Assembly (NCBI RefSeq): GCF_011030405.1
Contig: NZ_JAAJTJ010000001.1
Coordinates: 310,001 to 374,000 of the forward strand
Reading direction: 5' to 3'
DNA: 64,000 nt
Origin: Parapedobacter sp. SGR-10
GTDB taxonomy: Bacteria; Bacteroidota; Bacteroidia; Sphingobacteriales; Sphingobacteriaceae
In this document: piece by piece, positions 1-9,808 of the stretch
How the letters are laid out: the number at the start of each line of letters is the position of its first letter
How positions within the stretch are numbered: position 1 is the stretch's first letter
Translations under genes and position numbers: made by a program
The notes under the pieces: generated by a model
The model's input: only the letters and a program-made list of their open reading frames with translations
What the model was told of the DNA's origin: nothing
Databases searched by the model: none

Positions 1-3000
1 AAATACCGGGAAATACTCGCTGTCACCTTTACGAACAAGGCTACAGAGGAGATGAAAACCCGTATATTGGAAGTCTTGAAAGGGCTGGCACAAAACGATC
101 CTGCAACATGGATCGATGATTACCGAAAGATCATCAGCCGTGCCTACCCCACCCTGTCCCCTTGGGAGCTACAGGAACGGGCCGACAGCATCTATCGGCG
201 CATACTACACGATTACAGCCGTTTTTCGGTCAGCACCATAGATGGATTTGTTCAAAAGGTCATTCGCAGTTTTGCTTTTGAGTTGGGGCTGGACAGCAAC
301 TATACCTTGGAAATGAACATCGACAAGGTCAAGGAAAGTCTTGTCGAACGATTGGACAAAGACCTGGACAGGAAGCCCGAACTCGTCGACTGGATCATAC
401 AGCTAGCCAAAGAACGCATAGAAGATGACCGCAGTTGGAACTACAAAGGCGAACTGCTTGGCCTGGCCAGTGAAATATTCAAAGAACGCTTTGCCGACTT
501 TGAAAAAGCGCTCTTAAAAATCGGACACGAAAATCTGGATAAGACTTTTGCGGACTATGCAAAAGATACACGCGCTTATATCCGCCAGGTCGAGGAGACT
601 ATCGTACAAAAAGCCGGTGCAGTGCATCAGGCCTTTTTGAAAAGTAACCTGACTCCCGACGATCTCAAGCAAAAATCCAGAAACCCGCTCCTCACCAAAC
701 TACCCAAGATCGTAAACAAGGAATTCCACGAAATTTCGGCCTTGGCAAAATTGATAGATCAACCTGCAAACTGGTTTCAGCCAAAGACAGATGAATCACC
801 TTACTATACGATCAATCCATTGCTCAAAGAGTTGTACCACTACTATACCGCGCAACAGGCAGATTATATTCTCGCACAACAGTTCCAGAAAAATGTCTAT
901 TACCTGCGGCTCATGCAAGAAATGGCCGCACTGCTAAAAACTTACCGGGACGAGACCGGGAGTCTATTGATCAGTGATGCACAGAGCCTGCTTTCGGGTA
1001 TTACCCAAGATGCAGGGGACAATCCGGCCTTTATCTGGGAAAAAATCGGCAACACATACAGGAATTTTCTTTTTGACGAATTCCAGGATACCTCTGTTGC
1101 ACAATGGGACAGCTTTAAATCCTTGGTACAAAATGCCCTCGCCTCACCAAGCCTACATACCATAGATCATCTGATCGTAGGCGACACCAAGCAATCCATC
1201 TATCGATGGAGAAACGGAGATTGGCGCATCCTGGAGAGTAAAGTCAAAGCACACTTGGGCGATTTCAACGTCGTAGACGACAATCTGGAAGAGAATTACC
1301 GAAGCAGCACCGAGATTATTGCTTTCAACAACAGGATATATGCACTCTTGCCAACGATGATCCAGCATAAGCTCAACAGCAACATCGAAACAACCGAAAG
1401 CCCCGAACTGCTGGCATGGTGGAGAGCGAGCAACTATGACAACATCATAGCCGATATCTATAAAAACACGGCACAGCACACCCATGCCCACACGATAGAA
1501 GGCGGCATCGTCAAGCTGGTCAAGATAACCAAACCGGAAGACGAAGACCGGATATTCAGTGATACTCTTTTTCAAGAATTGGCTATGGCCGATACCATTC
1601 GTGAGATACAGCGCATTACCTCCGAGTTATCATACGCTTACGGCGATATCGGTATATTGGTACGCCGCAATACCGAAGCTTCCATGCTTGTACAGGCACT
1701 GATGGAAGCCCAGATTCCTGTCGTATCGGGAGATGCTCTGATGCTGGCAGGCAACAGTGCCATACAGTTGCTTATCCACACCTTGTACACATTGGTTGGC
1801 TATGAGCAAAACATATCCCTGCACAAAGCTGAATGTCTGGCTCTTTACGCCCGGATCCAAGAAATAGACCTTGCTCCCGAAGCATTCCTTGACCTACAGA
1901 GCAAGACCTTAAAGCAACTTGGCGACTATCTCCCCAAAGCGCTTTGCGAACAAGCTCCGCAATGGATACAACTACCTCTTCCCGAATTGGTCGAACGGCT
2001 TATCAAGGCTTATGGACTTGATCTCCACAGGGCCAGCTTCGCCTATCTTCTGGCTTTTAGGGATGTGGTCAATACCGCAATACGACAAGGTGAAAAAGGT
2101 ATCCGAAGCTTTCTGAATTGGTGGGAAAGCGACGGTGTCCGCAAGACATTGCCCTCGCCCGAAGGTATCGACGCCGTACAGGTCATGACCATCCACAAAT
2201 CAAAAGGACTTGCTTTCCGGGCCGTGTTCATTCCATTCTGCAATTTGAGCCTCGAAGGAAGGAGCAATACTATTTTTTGGGTTCCTGCCCAAGGTACGGC
2301 CTATGAGCAACTGGGTTCTATACCGCTGAAATACAACAAAGATCTGGCAACTTCCACGGTAGCAAGTTACTATTTCGAAGAAAGCCTATTCAATCATATC
2401 GATGCACTGAATATGCTCTATGTCGCAACGACCAGGGCCAAAGATTATCTATATCTTGCCGTCAAAGACAGAAAATCGACCGACAATCTGACCAATACAG
2501 GTGATCTCCTGCTTAAGATCCACGAAGAGCAATGGGATGAAAATGAGCAGATCGCCATCGAGAAACCCATCGCCCGATCTAGCACAAAAAAAGAGATAAC
2601 CCCATTGGTACTCGAGCAGTATCCCACCACCGATCGGATGTCAAAAATATTTGAACCTTTGGAAGAGCGAAACATTGTACACCTGCTACATATCCACGAG
2701 GCAGGGCGTACAGGGACGATCCTACACCAAATCCTTGCTGCTGTCATCCGCACCGACGAACTGGAAGCATGTGTTGATGCCTTGATCGTGCAAGGTATCC
2801 TGTCCGAAGAAGAAAAACAGACCTTTATCACATCAGCGACCGAAGTCCTGGAACATCCTGAACTGAGCGCTTTGCTTCGACAAGCCAAAAGCAGATTGGC
2901 CGAACGGGCGATCGTCACGCAGAACGGACATCTTCAACGTCCCGACCAAATACTTTTTTTAGAGGACAAGATTGTCGTCATTGACTATAAATTTACCTTT

Positions 3001-3126
3001 CAGGAAGAGCTTCAGCACGAGGAGCAAGTGCGAAAATATGTCAATCTATTGAAAGACATGGACTATAAAAATGTAGAAGGGTATCTATTCTACGCCGCGA
3101 ACAAAAAATTGAAAGCCATCTTTTAA
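1..3126 (+). CDS. AddA-like UvrD/REP helicase-nuclease, 5' end missing
   Basis: The reading frame is open from base 1, and the codons before the Met at base 52 encode AVTFTNKATEEM, which is UvrD helicase motif Ia, so that Met is internal and the start lies left of the window. Later motifs are a DEFQDTS Walker B box (about bases 1075-1095), GDTKQSIYRWR, VMTIHKSKGLAF (about 2185-2220) and LYVATTRAKDYL. The C-terminus has a PD-(D/E)XK nuclease signature (GTILHQIL, RPDQ, VVIDYK). The protein should be the helicase and nuclease subunit of an AddAB/RecBCD-type complex that resects double-strand breaks. The next gene begins 15 bp downstream and encodes the AddB-like partner, so the two form an operon. 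Confidence 0.9.
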   Translation, partial: KYREILAVTFTNKATEEMKTRILEVLKGLAQNDPATWIDDYRKIISRAYPTLSPWELQERADSIYRRILHDYSRFSVSTIDGFVQKVIRSFAFELGLDSNYTLEMNIDKVKESLVERLDKDLDRKPELVDWIIQLAKERIEDDRSWNYKGELLGLASEIFKERFADFEKALLKIGHENLDKTFADYAKDTRAYIRQVEETIVQKAGAVHQAFLKSNLTPDDLKQKSRNPLLTKLPKIVNKEFHEISALAKLIDQPANWFQPKTDESPYYTINPLLKELYHYYTAQQADYILAQQFQKNVYYLRLMQEMAALLKTYRDETGSLLISDAQSLLSGITQDAGDNPAFIWEKIGNTYRNFLFDEFQDTSVAQWDSFKSLVQNALASPSLHTIDHLIVGDTKQSIYRWRNGDWRILESKVKAHLGDFNVVDDNLEENYRSSTEIIAFNNRIYALLPTMIQHKLNSNIETTESPELLAWWRASNYDNIIADIYKNTAQHTHAHTIEGGIVKLVKITKPEDEDRIFSDTLFQELAMADTIREIQRITSELSYAYGDIGILVRRNTEASMLVQALMEAQIPVVSGDALMLAGNSAIQLLIHTLYTLVGYEQNISLHKAECLALYARIQEIDLAPEAFLDLQSKTLKQLGDYLPKALCEQAPQWIQLPLPELVERLIKAYGLDLHRASFAYLLAFRDVVNTAIRQGEKGIRSFLNWWESDGVRKTLPSPEGIDAVQVMTIHKSKGLAFRAVFIPFCNLSLEGRSNTIFWVPAQGTAYEQLGSIPLKYNKDLATSTVASYYFEESLFNHIDALNMLYVATTRAKDYLYLAVKDRKSTDNLTNTGDLLLKIHEEQWDENEQIAIEKPIARSSTKKEITPLVLEQYPTTDRMSKIFEPLEERNIVHLLHIHEAGRTGTILHQILAAVIRTDELEACVDALIVQGILSEEEKQTFITSATEVLEHPELSALLRQAKSRLAERAIVTQNGHLQRPDQILFLEDKIVVIDYKFTFQEELQHEEQVRKYVNLLKDMDYKNVEGYLFYAANKKLKAIF

Positions 3127-3141
3127 TACTTTACCACTGTT

Positions 3142-6069
3142 ATGAAACCATTTTTAGAAGAAGTTGCGGAAAAGCTGGTCCTCTCCTTTGGAGAGGAGCT
3201 CAAGGATTGTGCGATCATATTCAATAACAAAAGGCCGGTGATCTATCTGAACAACCATCTGGCAGAGATCCTACAAAAACCATTCTGGAGCCCTGCAACC
3301 TTTACCATACAGGAATTTTTGGCCCTCTCTACCGATCTGAAAGTGGCAGACTTTTACACACAGTTTTTTACCCTTTACGATATTTTCAATAAATTATTGC
3401 TGGCCGAAGGTGGAAGCCAGATCCCTATGGACAAGTTCTTTCCGATCGCACAGACTATCCTCAGCGACCTTACCCAGATCGATATGGACAATGTACCTGC
3501 CCAGCAACTGTTTAAAGAATTAGAAGATATTGCCGTGATCGATCAACAATTTGATTTTCTGACCGAAGAACAACATGCTTTCCTAAGCCAATTTTGGCTA
3601 TCCTATTCCGAAGGAAAGCACAAAAAGCAACAGGAAAATTTCATCCGCATGTGGCGTAGGATGCCCCGATTGTACAATGATTTCCATCGCGACCTCCAAC
3701 AAAAAGGTTGGATCACCCAAGCGCAGGTCTATCGGCAGTTGGCCAACGGCATTTGTTCAAATCCCGATTTTGTCCAATCCTACAAGAAACTCATTTTTGT
3801 TGGGTTCAATGCTTTAAGTCAGTCGGAAGCGATCATGTTCCAACGTTGGCAACAGGAAGACAAGGCTATCTTCTTCTTTGACACCGACAGCTACTACCTG
3901 ACAGATCCTTTGCATGAAGCAGGGCTGTTCCTGCGCAAGAATTTCGTACAATACGGTCTACACAATCAACTGGACAACGAACGCGCCTTTCTCAATTTCC
4001 ATACGGCAGAAGCTCATGTCTACAAAGTACAAGGGCAAAGTGCACAGGCCAAAATCCTCAACACGGTATTGCAGGAAGATTATCAAACCCTGTCCCAAAA
4101 CCCCACTTACGGAGATACCGCCATCATACTCGCGGATGAAAGCCTACTCGTCCCCACCTTGCAGACCATTCCTTACGAACATACACAGGAGGGCATTAAA
4201 GGTATTCCCATCAACCTGAATATGACCATGGGGATCAGTTATGTATCTTCACCGCTCTACGGATACGCCGACCTGTGGCTGACCGTACAAGGATACCTCC
4301 AACAAATGGAGGAGCAAGAAGCGACGGTTCCCTACCGATTGGTCGAACTCTTCCTCACACATCCTTTGAGCATAGTCCCCGAACACCTACGCCAACAAAT
4401 GAGTACCGAATTGGTGAACGAACAACTGGCTCATATCCCCCTGTCCCGACTATTGGAGCAAGGCGGTATATTCAACGTCTTCTTCACCAAGGTAGCTGAT
4501 GGAGCTACACTGGCCAAAGGCCTGCGAGGAGTCTTGGAATACACCCTGCGGGATTTGTTGCAAAGCAATCGTCTCACAGAGATAAACGCCAACTTATTCA
4601 GTAAAACCCTGCAAGAGCTCAACAGGCTTCACGATACATTACAGCACTATGCCCAAGGGCTGAGTCCGGAACATAAATTTGTCACGGCACTGATCCAGCA
4701 GGCTTTACAAAGCATAGCCGTACCCCTTTCCGGGGACCCGCTGTCCGGTCTACAGGTCATGGGACTCCTCGAAAGCCGAAACCTCAATTTTGAACATGTC
4801 GTCTTTGTTGGTATGAACGACGGTACATTACCAAAAAACACCACGGCCAATTCCTTCATTCCGGATAGCCTCCGTCGGGTATTTGGTCTCCCTGTACTCG
4901 AAAACCAGGATGCCATATCCGCATACATTTTCTACAGGCTGGTACAGCGGGCAAAGAAGGTAAGCTTTGTGTACAACAGCCTGACTGATGAAAGCAATAC
5001 CGGGGAGCCTAGCCGCTTTCTCAAACAATTGGAATACGAGAGCAAGCTCCAGTTCCACTATCACGAACAGCATGTGGCCATCGAGGTCGAAAAAGTACAA
5101 GAACGAGAAATCCAAAAGACGGACGCTATCCAATCCAAATTGGATGCCTATCTACGTGGCGAACGAACTTTATCCGCATCGGCCCTGACCACCTATATTG
5201 CCAATCCATTGGACTTCTTCTTCAAGGAAATCGCAGGAATCAAAGAACCTGATGAGATCAACGAAGTCGTCGAGGCCAACCATTTGGGAAGTATCCTCCA
5301 CCAGACATTGGAGGATTTTTACACAGCCTTGAAGATCGAAGATCCACACATCACCGCACAGCGCATTCGGGAAGGTCGAAAAAATTTAACCCCCTTTATA
5401 GAAGAGAGTTTTCTGAAGGTCATCTATCCCAACCGAACCGATAAAATACGATTTACGGGTATGCAGCGCGTCATCATGGCGATTGTGGCGGAGTACTGTC
5501 ACATTATCCTGGATTTTGACGAGGATAATGCTCCCTTTACGATTATACAGATGGAAGAAAAAATGGTTGTGCCCTTCGACTTCGCTGACATTGACGGCAA
5601 CAGACAGACTATCCTACTCAAAGGGATCATAGACCGTGTACAGTTGAAAGAGGATGGTACAACCCAAATCGTGGATTACAAAACGGGCAGTGACAAGGTA
5701 AGTTACAAGAGCTTGAGCGAAGCCTTCGATACACATAGCAAGAACCAGAACAAAGCCCTCATTCAGACACTGTTCTACACCTACGTATTCGAGACGGCAA
5801 AACAGATTTCCTGCGTAGAACCTAACCTATATGTCGTTCGTAAAATGAAGAAAGACGGAACCTTGTTTCACACCAAAATCGTCGTAGACGAAAACGGCAA
5901 AACGAAAAGCATTCCTACGAAACTATCTGCTGAATTTTTAGCCAGTCAGAAGACCGAATTTCTGGACTTATTGCGTCACAAACTCCGGGAGCTCTTCGAT
6001 CCCCACACCCCGTTCTACAGAAGCCAACATGAAGATAATTTTAGGTATTCGCCGTATAAAGGTCTATAA
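3142..6069 (+). CDS. AddB-like PD-(D/E)XK nuclease subunit
   Basis: This 975-residue protein follows the AddA-like gene after 15 bp. It has the inactive-helicase features of AddB (a GMNDGTLP segment) and a C-terminal RecB-type nuclease: ALTTYIANPLDFFF, GSILHQTLEDFY, IVDYKTGSD and a downstream Q/Y helix. No intact Walker A box is seen, as expected of AddB. In families with an iron-sulfur cluster the C-terminus carries cysteines around a CxYCPYK-like motif. Here the protein ends FRYSPYKGL, with Phe and Ser where Cys would stand and no final Cys. It should work with the upstream subunit in break resection and recombination. A strong terminator follows the stop. Confidence 0.88.
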   Translation: MKPFLEEVAEKLVLSFGEELKDCAIIFNNKRPVIYLNNHLAEILQKPFWSPATFTIQEFLALSTDLKVADFYTQFFTLYDIFNKLLLAEGGSQIPMDKFFPIAQTILSDLTQIDMDNVPAQQLFKELEDIAVIDQQFDFLTEEQHAFLSQFWLSYSEGKHKKQQENFIRMWRRMPRLYNDFHRDLQQKGWITQAQVYRQLANGICSNPDFVQSYKKLIFVGFNALSQSEAIMFQRWQQEDKAIFFFDTDSYYLTDPLHEAGLFLRKNFVQYGLHNQLDNERAFLNFHTAEAHVYKVQGQSAQAKILNTVLQEDYQTLSQNPTYGDTAIILADESLLVPTLQTIPYEHTQEGIKGIPINLNMTMGISYVSSPLYGYADLWLTVQGYLQQMEEQEATVPYRLVELFLTHPLSIVPEHLRQQMSTELVNEQLAHIPLSRLLEQGGIFNVFFTKVADGATLAKGLRGVLEYTLRDLLQSNRLTEINANLFSKTLQELNRLHDTLQHYAQGLSPEHKFVTALIQQALQSIAVPLSGDPLSGLQVMGLLESRNLNFEHVVFVGMNDGTLPKNTTANSFIPDSLRRVFGLPVLENQDAISAYIFYRLVQRAKKVSFVYNSLTDESNTGEPSRFLKQLEYESKLQFHYHEQHVAIEVEKVQEREIQKTDAIQSKLDAYLRGERTLSASALTTYIANPLDFFFKEIAGIKEPDEINEVVEANHLGSILHQTLEDFYTALKIEDPHITAQRIREGRKNLTPFIEESFLKVIYPNRTDKIRFTGMQRVIMAIVAEYCHIILDFDEDNAPFTIIQMEEKMVVPFDFADIDGNRQTILLKGIIDRVQLKEDGTTQIVDYKTGSDKVSYKSLSEAFDTHSKNQNKALIQTLFYTYVFETAKQISCVEPNLYVVRKMKKDGTLFHTKIVVDENGKTKSIPTKLSAEFLASQKTEFLDLLRHKLRELFDPHTPFYRSQHEDNFRYSPYKGL

Positions 6070-6071
6070 AT

Positions 6072-6110
6072 AAAAGCAGCGATGGGATTTCAGATTCCAT
6101 CGCTGCTTTT
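6072..6110. terminator. Bidirectional hairpin terminator
   Basis: Arms at 6072-6087 and 6095-6110 pair over 16 positions with one G-U and a 7-nt loop, and A/T tracts on both sides. It lies between the convergent ends of the AddB-like gene and the cupin gene and can serve both. Confidence 0.85.
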
Positions 6111-6115
6111 ATTTG

Positions 6116-6982
6116 TTATCTATACCGCTTCATCGCTCGATCGGCACGTTTTCTAGCCGTACCGATTTTGTAATGGAGCCATTTGTCCTTAAAGATCTTG
6201 CGCATGGTATCGTCGAAATGACGCGTAATGAACAAGTTGCGTGCACCTTTGAGCTTCTCACCAAAAGAATTGGCCAAGGCACGCACCGAAATGGAGTATC
6301 CCTCTGTTTCGTACTGAATGTAGTGCCACCAGCCCGCAGGCATGTACAACGTCTCTCCGGGACCGATCACGGCTTCGTAACCGTCCAAATATCTCAACGC
6401 CGGATATTCTTCAACACTGCTTGTCTTCAGATTGGCAATACTATGGAAGTTGTACGGTAACTTGTACATCAGATCCGACTGCTCATTCGGAAACACCCAG
6501 ATACGTTTCTTACCTTGAATCTGCGTGATAAAGACATGGGACATGTCTATATCAAAGTGATTGCGTGTTGCCGAACCCTCACCCCCAAAAAACATAAATG
6601 GCAAGCCTTGCAATACCTTACCTCCTGTAGGATCATTATAGATCACATCCTTCTTCAGTTCTGGCCGGATCTTCAACAGATTGAACAAAAACAAGCGCAG
6701 TTCCGTAGGTTCGGTGCTGATCTTGTCCAAATACTCTGCAAAACTCATGCGTCCTATCGGTGGACTTGCCGCATGGTTTTGAGCTTCCTCTTCACGGCCG
6801 TAGACGTCGATCTGTTCGTTACCCGCTATTTCTTTAAAATAGTCGTAACTCCACTTGCCCCAGCACGGACTATCCGGACTGATAAAGTCTTTAATGATAA
6901 CGGGCTGACCTTTATTGAGATAATCCCTCACAAAATCCTTTGGAGCGACACCCGAAATGCTATTGACAGGTTTCAGTTTCAC
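6116..6982 (-). CDS. Cupin_8/JmjC-type Fe(II)/2-oxoglutarate oxygenase
   Basis: This 288-residue protein has the JmjC-like cupin_8 fold. The metal site is visible as H142-F-D144 and H220 (in GWWH), the standard HxD...H facial triad. The N-terminus (ISPKDF-like start, PVIIKDF) is typical of these hydroxylases. The C-terminal 40 residues are rich in Lys and Arg. Bacterial relatives hydroxylate amino-acid side chains, including those of ribosomal proteins; the substrate here is unknown. The start codon is GTG at 6982, chosen because no ATG lies nearby and the conserved N-terminus begins there. It stands alone, with a terminator after it and the gldN terminator before it. Confidence 0.82.
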   Translation of the reverse strand: MKLKPVNSISGVAPKDFVRDYLNKGQPVIIKDFISPDSPCWGKWSYDYFKEIAGNEQIDVYGREEEAQNHAASPPIGRMSFAEYLDKISTEPTELRLFLFNLLKIRPELKKDVIYNDPTGGKVLQGLPFMFFGGEGSATRNHFDIDMSHVFITQIQGKKRIWVFPNEQSDLMYKLPYNFHSIANLKTSSVEEYPALRYLDGYEAVIGPGETLYMPAGWWHYIQYETEGYSISVRALANSFGEKLKGARNLFITRHFDDTMRKIFKDKWLHYKIGTARKRADRAMKRYR

Positions 6983-7094
6983 AAGCTACTTAATTTAAAT
7001 ACAACACTTAAACATTTCTTCTAACCGCATATCATTGATACTTGAAGGATCTGTATATAGTACACTCCTCAAATAACCAATACAAACTTAAAAA

Positions 7095-7180
7095 AAAATA
7101 TTTCTACATTTCAAAGTCCAGAACACATTTTCCAATATTTATTTAGAAAAGTTCTAAAGACCAAGTTGTAGAAATATTTT
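7095..7180. repeat. Perfect 14-bp inverted repeat downstream of gldN
   Basis: AAAATATTTCTACA at 7095-7108 is repeated exactly as its reverse complement at 7167-7180. The 58-nt interior contains a smaller hairpin (TAGAA/TTCTA). It sits in the 230-bp gap between the cupin gene and gldN. Its role is unknown. Confidence 0.6.
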
Positions 7181-7181
7181 G

Positions 7182-7206
7182 AAAAAACAAGTGATCGTAA
7201 TCACTT
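7182..7206 (-). terminator. gldN terminator
   Basis: Read on the minus strand, AAGTGA/TCACTT form a short stem (7189-7206) followed by a T-run, 7 bp after the gldN stop. Confidence 0.55.
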
Positions 7207-7212
7207 AATTGA

Positions 7213-8232
7213 TTAATAAGACCATAGGTCTTGTTCAAAGTCCATCAACGTCTTTTTGATACGCTCGGATTCAAGAAGCCTTTCTATATCATTTCCTACA
7301 TAATCCTTGATCCTCAGGTCTTCGGTATTGGATTGTTTGATGATATAACTTGCAAATATCCTTTTGATAAATACATCGTCGTAACTCAACCCTGTCGCAT
7401 CATTATGCCGGTTCATCACCTCTTTATTGACCAACACATGCCTGGCTTCGGGAAAATAAATCCAAAAAGCAGGGATAGGATCGATCTGAATGGTGGGATC
7501 GTTTTGCACTGGAACAGGTACTTGTTCATTGGCCGTATTGTTTTCGCCCGTATTTTCCGGTCGTGGTGCAAATGGATCAAACGGATCTGCACTTCCTGTA
7601 TTGCCATCACTGACCGGAAGCGCATCTGCACCCGGTATGTCCGGTGTGATCAACGGTGCGATCCCGATAATACGTGGCTCAAATACAGAACGTTGTTTGT
7701 CAAAAATCCAATCTTCCTTGATACGAAATTTGAGGACATTCTCTCCACTGAAAGCACGATTTTCGTAATGGGAGCTAATCACCTCATTGTTTTCATTAAA
7801 CTGCTCTACCAATACACTGTCTCCTCCCAACCTTGCCATGACCTGATCGATGGACAGTACCGCCATATGCTCAAAATTGTCCCCCGTAGGATTTTCTTCC
7901 GTAGGCGTAGGGTCATAGGCTGTCAGCTCCCCTGCCTGAATGGCATTGACCAAGATGTCCATCAGCCTCGATTTAGGTGATGCAAAAACTTGGTTCAGCT
8001 TTTCACGCAAGTCGATCTCTCTCCATACCCGCTTTTGATAGGCAACATCTGTCTGTCGAACAGGTGCATAGGGGATTACTTTACGGTTTTCTATATCGGA
8101 CTTGACAAAATAGCCATCCACGGGCTTTTCCATAGGCACAGGACTGGTGCTATTGGAAAGATTGGCTTGCTGCGCAAATGTAGGTAGAGAAATACCTAAA
8201 GCTATCGTTAACAAAAATATTATCTTCTTCAT
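7213..8232 (-). CDS. gldN: Type IX secretion/gliding protein GldN (PorN)
   Basis: This 339-residue secreted protein starts with a cleavable signal peptide (MKKIIFLLTIALG...FAQ) and has the GldN family body: KSDIENRKVIPYAPVRQ near the N-terminus, a conserved WREIDLREKLN segment and YPTR/GEL-type repeats, then the C-terminal YDDVFIKRIF region. A proline- and asparagine-rich insert (about residues 200-240) interrupts it. In the type IX system GldN binds GldK on the periplasmic side of the outer membrane, forming a large ring. It is the last gene of gldKLMN, 14 bp after gldM, and a terminator follows. Confidence 0.92.
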   Translation of the reverse strand: MKKIIFLLTIALGISLPTFAQQANLSNSTSPVPMEKPVDGYFVKSDIENRKVIPYAPVRQTDVAYQKRVWREIDLREKLNQVFASPKSRLMDILVNAIQAGELTAYDPTPTEENPTGDNFEHMAVLSIDQVMARLGGDSVLVEQFNENNEVISSHYENRAFSGENVLKFRIKEDWIFDKQRSVFEPRIIGIAPLITPDIPGADALPVSDGNTGSADPFDPFAPRPENTGENNTANEQVPVPVQNDPTIQIDPIPAFWIYFPEARHVLVNKEVMNRHNDATGLSYDDVFIKRIFASYIIKQSNTEDLRIKDYVGNDIERLLESERIKKTLMDFEQDLWSY

Positions 8233-8246
8233 AGAATTCCCTTCTA

Positions 8247-9767
8247 TTAGTTCGTTACTTGGAACGTAATGGGGTTCAAGTTTTGTGCCACACCGTCCGG
8301 CCCTACCCCTACAATATCATAGATCATGACGACCGATCCTGAGGTCAATCCACCCAATGCGGTTTTCATCTGTCCTGAAAAATTATTTCCAGAGGCGGCG
8401 AATACCAAAGGATCTACCCTCGGCTTAGCAATATACATGTTAAATTTGGTCACCGAAAACTTCGCATCAAAATCAAAATTGTCTAAGGCGGCCGACACGA
8501 CAGTCTGTCCACGCAATTGTGCTGCCGAAATCCTTCCCCCATCTTTACCTGCTACACGCGCAGTGGGTCTTGGAATACGTTTCACACGAAACTTGGAACT
8601 ACCGAGATTCTGTACCTTTCCATCGATCGTAGCGGAGACATTCAGTGTGACATCACCGGGAGACGACACCCGTGCGATATACTTGGCATCTCCCCGCGAA
8701 GTGAGATTGACCCCTGCTCCGGAGACTTTCAAACTCTCTGCCGGAATACCGGGAGCCGATATGGAAATAGGATTGTCTACCCCAATGTAAAACACATTCA
8801 TTGCATCCGGGGAGACTACCGCAGATGGCTTAGCCACCTGGAATGTCATTGGCTCTGTTTCATATACCTTGACTGTGCCATCTGTCTGTTGTACTTGGAT
8901 AGAGCCTTTCCAAGTGTGTGTGCCTACACCCGGGGTGACTGTATAGGTACCCTGTCCGTCCACAACAGGTATAGACGATCCGTTTACGGATATCTGCGGA
9001 GTAGATTTCGAATCGTAAGCCGTTAGGAATACCTTGGCGGTGTAGGGCTGCCCAGCAATCAGATAGGACGTTGGAGCAACGGCCACTGCCGCAAATTTAT
9101 CCAGATTGACTACAGCCTGATCCATTTTTCCAAAGATATGTTTCACGACAGCCGACTCGGCATTTTTCGCATCGGCATGGATCTTCTCCAGAGCCGTGAT
9201 TGCTGCCGTCAATGGTATGCCATCGCCAAAGTTGACTTCTTCCCAACTTCTTTTCACTCCTCCTCTTGGTTTAGGATCCTCAGCGGACAACGAAAAATTA
9301 ACTTCATTGTTTGTCAGTTTTTTCAATTCTGCCGCTGTAGAATTAATCATCTCACGCAGTTCCTTACCCCTTTTCTGATTGATCATCAAACGAGCTGAGA
9401 TATCGGTACTGCTCCGAAAAGTAACATCTCCTGTCTCTTCATTCATTCCTCCACCCTCTTGCGTAAGCAATTGATCGTATTCCTCGAGCTTTTCCGTCAG
9501 CTTTGCCACCAATTGTTGCGCTTGTTCGGCCTTATCCAACAATGGCTTGGCGCGCTCCGGGTTCTCCTTCATCTTCGTCTCCCGAAAAGCCAAAAACATA
9601 TTGTCTATACCCGCCTGCGTATTCTGTGTTGACGTATTCAAGCTATTCCCAAGATTTTTAAATGCATCGAGGATAGAATCACTTACATTTAGTGCCACTA
9701 AGCCGAGCAGCACCAAATAAAGGATACCTATCATCCGCTGTCTTGGTGTTTCTTTATGTCCTGCCAT
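8247..9767 (-). CDS. gldM: Type IX secretion motor protein GldM (PorM)
   Basis: The 506-residue protein has the GldM layout: a cytoplasmic start (MAGHKETPRQRMIG), one N-terminal transmembrane helix (about residues 13-35), an alpha-helical region, then beta-rich periplasmic domains to the C-terminus. GldM and GldL form the inner-membrane proton-driven motor that powers type IX secretion and gliding; GldM spans the periplasm to the GldK/GldN ring. The gene lies between gldL (41 bp upstream) and gldN (14 bp downstream) on the same strand. Confidence 0.94.
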   Translation of the reverse strand: MAGHKETPRQRMIGILYLVLLGLVALNVSDSILDAFKNLGNSLNTSTQNTQAGIDNMFLAFRETKMKENPERAKPLLDKAEQAQQLVAKLTEKLEEYDQLLTQEGGGMNEETGDVTFRSSTDISARLMINQKRGKELREMINSTAAELKKLTNNEVNFSLSAEDPKPRGGVKRSWEEVNFGDGIPLTAAITALEKIHADAKNAESAVVKHIFGKMDQAVVNLDKFAAVAVAPTSYLIAGQPYTAKVFLTAYDSKSTPQISVNGSSIPVVDGQGTYTVTPGVGTHTWKGSIQVQQTDGTVKVYETEPMTFQVAKPSAVVSPDAMNVFYIGVDNPISISAPGIPAESLKVSGAGVNLTSRGDAKYIARVSSPGDVTLNVSATIDGKVQNLGSSKFRVKRIPRPTARVAGKDGGRISAAQLRGQTVVSAALDNFDFDAKFSVTKFNMYIAKPRVDPLVFAASGNNFSGQMKTALGGLTSGSVVMIYDIVGVGPDGVAQNLNPITFQVTN

Positions 9768-9808
9768 AATTTTCTATGCTCCTTTTAAAAATTTAGATAC
9801 AAAGAATA

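Noticed and set aside
1153-1575. A 140-residue minus-strand frame inside the AddA-like gene
   Set aside because: It is antisense to a well-conserved helicase region and has no independent support; many similar shadows were set aside.
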